Shown here: one piece after another, positions 59,069 through 64,000 of the stretch
Layout: each line of letters starts with the position of its first letter
Numbering within the stretch: position 1 is the stretch's first letter
From: Escallonia rubra
Lineage: Eukaryota; Streptophyta; Magnoliopsida; Escalloniales; Escalloniaceae
Reading direction: 5' to 3'
NCBI GenBank assembly: GCA_033065855.1
Contig: JAVXUO010000986.1
Location: 124,001 to 188,000, forward strand
Length of the DNA stretch: 64,000 bases
Program-made: the position numbers and the translations under genes
The notes under the pieces: generated by a model
Databases searched by the model: none
Told to the model about the DNA's origin: nothing
The model's input: the letters and a program-made list of their open reading frames with translations, nothing else

Positions 59069-60260
59069 TTATGTAAAGCAAAAATATTCTTATCAATGTA
59101 CTTTTACACTTGTGGTGTTTATTATTTAAATTGAATTGTCTATTATTGATGGTGGTTGACTATTTAAATTGAGTTGTCTTTTATACTCGGTCGTGCCACA
59201 TTGTTATCAATTTAACTTTTTCATTTAAGTTGTTTATTATTCAAGCGAACTACACGGTTATTAATTTACTTTTGCACTTAAGTTGTTTATTATTCAAGCG
59301 AACTAATTAAACTCAATTAACTTTTGCACTTAAGTCTTTTGTAGATATGCCAAGATCCAGTGCACCCCGAGGTCGTAGAGGCGGCCGTCGCGGAGCGGCT
59401 TCGACACAGTCAACCCCTTCCCCAGGATTAGTGACACGACTACTGATGAGCAGTTGATGTTGTCATCAATAGCTTCAGTACATGGTGAGACAATATTAGT
59501 TTCGTGTTGAATTGAAACATATTTGTTGCAATATTATATTATATATATATATATATATATGGGAACTGATTCGTTGAGAGCGCTAGCAAAATAGGAGAAG
59601 TTGCAAGCGCGATCAGGCTGTCCACGCGCGATCTGTGAACGGTCCAGATCTTTTTTTTTTTTACGTTTTTTAAAGTACGTCCGCTACATAATATAGCGGA
59701 CGATCTTTTGATAAAAATACCCTCCAGCTCCATCCGCTACATTATGTAACGGACGAGTAGGCAGTGTCTTCTGGATTTTTTTTTCTCTCTCTCTCTTTTC
59801 TTTCATTAAATTTCTGACAGATTCTCTCTCTCCTTTATCTTGCCGCTACATTATGTAGCGTACTAATTTTCTGGCTTTTTTCTCTTTCTCTCTCCTTTTC
59901 CTCATTTAATGTTCTGACATTCTCTCATTTCTCTCTCCTCTCTCTCATCATTTTTTTTCTCTTTCTCTTTCTCTCTCATTTCTCTAATTTACTTCGTGAC
60001 TCTCTCTCTTTCTCTCAGATATACAAAAACCAAGTTGTACTTTTTTCTCTTTCTCTTTCTCTCTCCTGCCTCAAAAGTAAAACCCATAACCAGAATATGG
60101 CTACATTTTAGATACATAGCTACTCTCATCATACATGTAGTACGGCTGACCCACAAGCTATCTTTGAAATACATCTGGGTATAACTTTTTTCTTGTTTCG
60201 ATCCTTCTCAACAGAGTAGTTAAAAAGAAGAAATGGGGTCAAGAAGTGGAAGGGCCCAGA

Positions 60261-60440
60261 CATGGAAATGCAAGACTATCAAGGAGGTAGCTTGAAAAAG
60301 GAGAGTTCATGGGAAGTTAAACATGGAAATGCAAGACTATTAAGGAGGCAGTTTGAAAAAGGAGAGTTCATGGGAAGTACAACTGGGTTTTTGTCAAAAG
60401 GAGAGTTCATGGGAAGTACAACTGGGTTTTTGTCTTCATT
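60261..60440. repeat. Overlapping direct duplications in module 1 of the gene-capturing element
   Basis: A unit starting ACATGGAAATGCAAGACTAT and ending GAGTTCATGGGAAGT occurs at about 60261 and 60322. A second unit starting AAAGGAGAGTTCATGGGAAG and ending GGGTTTTTGTC occurs at about 60357 and 60397. The source of this inner sequence (60060-60500) is not recognised; it may be another captured fragment. Confidence 0.75.
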
Positions 60441-61054
60441 CTTCTATATCTGCATAAATCCTTCCACCTTTCAATTTCCCTTCTTGATCAAGTTTTGCCA
60501 ACTAATTTTTGTATATCTAAGAGAGAGAGAGAGTCACGAAGTAAATTAGAGAAAGGAAAGAGAAAGAGAAAAAAATGATGAGAGAATGTCAGAACATTAA
60601 ATGAGGAAAAGGAGAGAGAAAGAGAAAAAAGCCAGAAAATTAGTCCGCTACATAATGTAGCGGCAAGATAAAGGAGAGAGAGAATCTGTTAGAAATTTAA
60701 TGAGAGAAAGGAGAGAGAAAGAGAAAAAAAAAAGCCAGAAGACACTGCTTACTCGTCCGCTACATAATGTAGCGGATAGAGCTAGAGGGTATTTCTATAT
60801 TATGTAGCGGACGTACTTTAAAAAACGTAAAAAAAAAAGATTTGGACCACTCAGATCTTTTTTTTAAGTCCGTCCGCTATAGTATGTAGCAGATTATTTT
60901 TTGACAAAAATACTTTCCAACTTAAAAACAGCCCATCCACTACATTATGTAGCGGATTAGTTTTCTAACATTTTTTTCTCTCTGTCCCCTTTCTCTCATT
61001 AATGCACTTTTTCCTTCTCTCTCTCTCTCTGTGTCCTTTCTCTTCTTTCTATAT

Positions 61055-61692
61055 AGGTACCAAATTCTCCTTGAATCTGCCCCAAACCCTTTCTGTATCA
61101 TCAAGAATCAGAATGCCACTTTATCTCCCTGGCACCCAATCAAGGTGCTTTAAAGCTTCCTGGTCACAATGCTCTCTTGAGAACATTCTAGTCGGATCGA
61201 AGTACACACCTTCAGGGTCAAGTAAATTAGCCATCTCCAGTGCATAAGGACGACAAGCCTTTGTGAATATGTAAAGCTCGAACATGCTGCTTGTTTCTTT
61301 CAGAAAGGCACGAACACCGGGCCCCAGAAAATTAGCACGCCGATGGACTCCGCTGCGTAGAGGTCGTTTGTCTCTGTTTGGCTCGCTAGGTTCTCCTCTT
61401 CAGTTCTCACAATGGAGTGAAGTAGCGTGTGATCCAAATCAAGAACCAAGATATTCTTTTTTAGGAGAAACAACATCTCCATGTAGTGATCTCGCCTTCG
61501 GGTAATTCGAATTTCAGTGTCATCGATGTGCCCCAGATCGCTCTGCGTACCGGAGGGATTTGCAACAGCTGAATTCTTATCATCCATGAATCGCTCACAT
61601 AGTGTACCCATTGTCAACTTCAATTCTGAAAGAAGAGGAAAGGAGGGGAGAGGAGGACGAGAGAGAAGAAAAAAGTGGTGAGAGAGAGACAC
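61055..61692 (-). pseudogene. CPL: Captured RNA polymerase II CTD phosphatase-like (FCP1 domain) gene fragment
   Basis: On the minus strand the frame reads LFLLKKNILVLDLDHTLLHS, the DxDxT catalytic motif of FCP1/SCP phosphatases. After a frameshift near 61325 it continues VRAFLKETSSMFELYIFTK, ACRPYALEMANLLDPEGVYF, then MFSREHCDQEALKHLDW and SGILILDDTERVWGRFKENL. This is the FCP1 homology core of plant C-terminal-domain phosphatase-like proteins (CPL3/CPL4 type), which remove phosphate from the Pol II tail. A TAA follows WVPGR where the family has glutamate. Exons appear joined without obvious introns. It lies between the purine/pyrimidine arms of module 2. It cannot encode a full phosphatase but could give antisense or small RNAs. 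Confidence 0.87.
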
Positions 61693-61819
61693 ACAACTCA
61701 GAAAGAAGAGAAAGGACAGAGAGAGAGAGAGGAAAAAAAGTCAGACCATTAATGAGAGAAATAGGAGAGAGAAAAAAATGTCAGAAAACTAATCCGCTAC
61801 ATAATGTAGCGGATGAGAG

Positions 61820-61855
<36 letters not shown>

Positions 61856-62110
61856 AAGTCAGAGTAATAATGAGAGAGAAGAGAGAGAAAGAGAAAAAAA
61901 ATGTCAAAAAATAGTCCGCTACATAATGTAGCGGATGGGCTGTTTTTAAGTTTGAGGGTATTTTTTATCAAAAAATCGTCCGCTACATAATATAGCGAAC
62001 GGCTTTAAAAAACGTAAAAAAAAGATCTGGGCCATCCACAGATCGCGCGTGGATGGCCAGATCGCGCTTGCAACTTCTCTTATTTTGTTAGCGCTCTCAA
62101 CGGACCAGCT

Positions 62111-62114
<4 letters not shown>

Positions 62115-62160
<46 letters not shown>
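62115..62160. repeat. (TA)n microsatellite at right end of the gene-capturing element
   Basis: About 23 TA units abut the element terminus; a shorter run (59541-59560) abuts the left end. TA runs next to this terminus recur at 12.65, 45.64 and 45.82 kb. Confidence 0.95.
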
Positions 62161-62162
<2 letters not shown>

Positions 62163-63659
62163 CATCTTCCTTTTTCATCATTTGTAGCGTCTAGTGCATC
62201 CGTACCTAGAGGTATCACACGCGGGATACCTCTTCCAGCTACCCCGGAGCAAAAGATTACTGCTCACGTCCTCAACAATTAGTATGTTTTTAATTTTCAA
62301 AGCTCAATTCTTAACATATTTTAGCGCACCTATCTAACTTAATACGTTGTTATATTGGGATTGACGTATCTCTCTCGTGATTTCTTATAATTAGCTTTTG
62401 TTGAGGATTGTGTTAGGACCAAAATCGGTCCTATTATCAAGGCCCACCTCCCACGGCCTTTTGCTACATGGAAGGCGTGGACGGAAGCAGACAAGGAACT
62501 TGTCTAGGGGAAATTCTTGATAAGGATTGTTTATTTTTAATTACTTTATTTAGTTTTAGAAGTACATTATTGCTGAATTTTTCTTGATAATCGTGTTTGA
62601 AATTGTGTTGAATTATGTTCAGGACTACTTCAAATTTGAGTCTGACATAGACCAAGAACTTGGGAGGTAGGCCTAGGAGTGGCATTGTTATGAAAACTAC
62701 AAGAAATGGATCCTCAGTGCAAGGAGGCAGGCGCTAGCTCGGGCAAGTACGACAGATATCTTTATGGCCAGGACCACAACCCCGAGTACTTCTCCGAAGT
62801 CATTTGGGGGCAGCTGGTGGACCATTGGTGTACAACAGACTAGGCAAAGCTGAGTGAGCGAGGCAACGATATGGCTCATATCGAGAAGAAGATGAAGCGT
62901 AGTGCTGGATCCCATCCATTTAATGTGCACCAGCTGAAGTTGAGAGAAGTCAACCCTGAAAAAAGGCCCCCTACGATGCTCCAAAGCTTTGAGCACACAC
63001 ACAAAAATAAAGATGGGCAGTGAGTTTCTGAGTGCGCGGAGCAGTTTGGGGTGAGCACATAACTTTTGTATTACTTTTGCATTCCTATTGTATCCATATT
63101 GGTTGCGGCCAGTTGCATTCCTCTAACATTTATGTTGTTTTCTTATACATACTTCATATAGAGAACAAGTTCAGGCCAACTTCCAGGTAGATGGTAGCCA
63201 AACAGTGGACGAGGTCTCTTTGTGGTAAGAAGCTACAGAGGGGTCCTAAGAAGGACCGTATGCTCGGCCTCCCTCGTCAATCCGCACGTTCGTTGCTAGG
63301 TAGAGCTCAGTCCTCAGGCGCGACCAGTTGTAACAGTCCTCAGGTTGAAGTGACGGATAAGGAGTGCTTCGAGAAATATTTTGATGAAAGAATCACGAAG
63401 ATGATCCAAAACGGTTTTATTATGCCCAGACCCAAACTTCAGGTAATACCAATTTTCTCAAATAGTTATGTATTTTTGTCATTCTATATGTGATCTTGAT
63501 TTGTGTATATTATGTTGAATCATTTGTATGGCTTCGTGCAGAGCGATATTGGTCGTAGTGCCGGTGATTCTCAGGGCGGTAAGGACATTGTTGGATCGAA
63601 CGTGCCTTTATCGAGGAATGAAGAAGATGATGACGAGGTTGGTCGGTCTGCCGGCTAGT

Positions 63660-64000
63660 GATAGGGGTTAGGGTATTATCTATTGACTTGTGTAGCTTTG
63701 AGTTCATATACTTGACTCGTTTTTCAAATGTGACCCCTGCGCGGGTCTGTACTAGCGATTCATTCTATCAGGACTCCAGTTATTGAGAACTTAGGTTTTA
63801 TTAGTTAAGTTTGAGCAGTTATTGTAATCTTGTATTTTAAGGAATTTGGATTGGTGTTGATCAGATGCTTTAAAGTATGTGGTAGGGAACATGATCTGAC
63901 AGGTTTGATGTGATCCGGTAGGTTAACGTTTCGAAAGTTCGGGGGGGGGGGGGGGGGGGGGGGGCTTCTAATTTTTGGGACTGTTACCGTTGGTATCAGA
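63660..64000. other. CACTA downstream region with G24 tract and PBS-like end
   Basis: No gene is seen. A run of 24 G residues lies at 63941-63964. The window ends in TGGTATCAGA (63991-64000), the start of an initiator-methionine PBS, so an LTR retroelement may begin here. No LTR start was identified. Confidence 0.4.

Larger units (their letters stand above)
59541..62160. mobile_element. (TA)n-flanked gene-capturing element with about 200-bp terminal inverted repeats
   Basis: The left end (59561) reads GGGAACTGATTCGTTGAGAG and the right end, reversed from 62114, reads GGGAGCTGGTCCGTTGAGAG. The arms stay similar for about 200 bp, through AAGTTGCAAGCGCGATC, a T-tract, ACGTTTTTTAAAG and palindromic boxes. 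TA microsatellites flank both ends. The inside consists of two fold-back modules. Module 1 (59561-60848) has pyrimidine-rich and purine-rich arms around unknown sequence. Module 2 (60852-62114) has similar arms around a CTD-phosphatase-like gene fragment. About eleven copies of TCCGCTACATAATGTAGCGG or close variants are scattered through the arms. No transposase is encoded. Structure suggests a Pack-MULE-like non-autonomous element; assignment to MULEs is inference. Confidence 0.75.
59347..63659 (+). pseudogene. CACTA second gene with Transposase_24 domain, intron hosts another element
   Basis: Starts MPRSSAPRGRRGGRRGAAS at 59347. A donor-like GTGAG at about 59485 and an acceptor TTTGTAG near 62187 bound an intron that contains the 2.6 kb gene-capturing element. 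Later exons read SSASVPRGITRGI (62190), KAHLPRPFATWKAWTEADKE (about 62440) and QLVDHWCTTD with KRSAGSHPFNVHQLK, PPTMLQSFEHTHKNKDGQ (62810-63030). That is the Transposase_24 pattern (DHWC ... HTGGS.SF ... P....LF..TH). A C-terminal part with ECFEKYFDERITKMIQNGF (63360-63420) ends at TAG 63657-63659. Two conserved tryptophans have become stops and there is an early stop, so it is non-functional. Confidence 0.7.

Noticed and set aside
61602-61931. Glu-Arg rich ORF and its Ser-Leu rich shadow
   Set aside because: Produced by the GAGA purine tract in the arm of the fold-back element.
62697-63002. Minus-strand 101-codon ORF
   Set aside because: It is the shadow of the plus-strand Transposase_24-like exon, which has the recognisable residues.
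1-64000. CRISPR array or bacterial operon structure
   Set aside because: The tandem repeats have no unique spacers of constant length, and all gene content is plant nuclear.
1-64000. tRNA and rRNA genes
   Set aside because: I saw no cloverleaf-compatible sequence with A and B boxes and no rRNA core; tRNA-like strings are retroelement primer-binding sites.

Overview
This is a 64 kb piece of a plant nuclear genome, most likely a eudicot. The evidence is plant-specific retrotransposon lineages (Tekay, Tat, Sirevirus), CACTA and Mutator-like (MULE) DNA transposons, FAR1-type transposase relatives, and two intronless plant cation/Ca2+ exchanger (CCX) genes. The species cannot be named from the sequence. 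Most of the window is nested, broken mobile DNA. The only convincingly intact host-type genes are the two CCX copies, both on the minus strand.

Layout. 1-2880: end of a Tat-lineage Ty3/gypsy element on the minus strand, with 60-bp tandem repeats and a piece of its antisense ORF. 2935-9750: CACTA element copy A, split by a solo LTR (5565-8841, TSD GGTTT). 9751-11863: Ty1/copia gag-integrase remnant. 11864-25130: decayed Tekay chromovirus whose 5' LTR holds a MULE-like terminal fragment and an inserted LTR (12856-15750, TSD TTTGA). 26051-27793: CCX copy 1. 28045-33878: CACTA copy B, carrying a complete 3.2 kb non-autonomous CACTA element (29249-32479, TSD TTG) with a captured SUMO gene fragment. 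33879-35987: second copy of the same copia remnant. 35988-38964: 3' end of a Sirevirus, minus strand, with an extra ORF. 40016-41090: copia RNase H end, LTR and PBS, minus strand. 41100-44720: a small CACTA end and CACTA copy C, minus strand. 45616-48568: MULE-type terminus followed by a broken FAR1/MULE transposase gene. 48581-50690: Sirevirus 5' LTR, PBS and gag, plus strand. 50700-55360: Tat antisense ORF, LTR and PBS, plus strand. 56021-57724: CCX copy 2. 58521-63659: CACTA transposase genes, one intron of which holds a 2.6 kb gene-capturing element (59541-62160) with a CTD-phosphatase-like gene fragment.

How it fits together. A composite unit (CACTA end fused to the same point of a copia element) occurs twice, at about 2.9-11.9 kb and 28.0-36.0 kb, and the two copies then collected different insertions. 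The two CCX genes are about 93% identical by eye. Copy 2 breaks off at its last codons, exactly where homology to copy 1 ends.

The most interesting material is two transposons carrying recognisable pieces of protein-modification or transcription genes (SUMO; an RNA polymerase II CTD phosphatase-like protein), and a family of (TA)n-flanked elements packed with the palindrome TCCGCTACATAATGTAGCGG. That family may belong with the FAR1/MULE gene at 46.7-48.6 kb. All identifications come from reading the sequence by eye; no database search was run.
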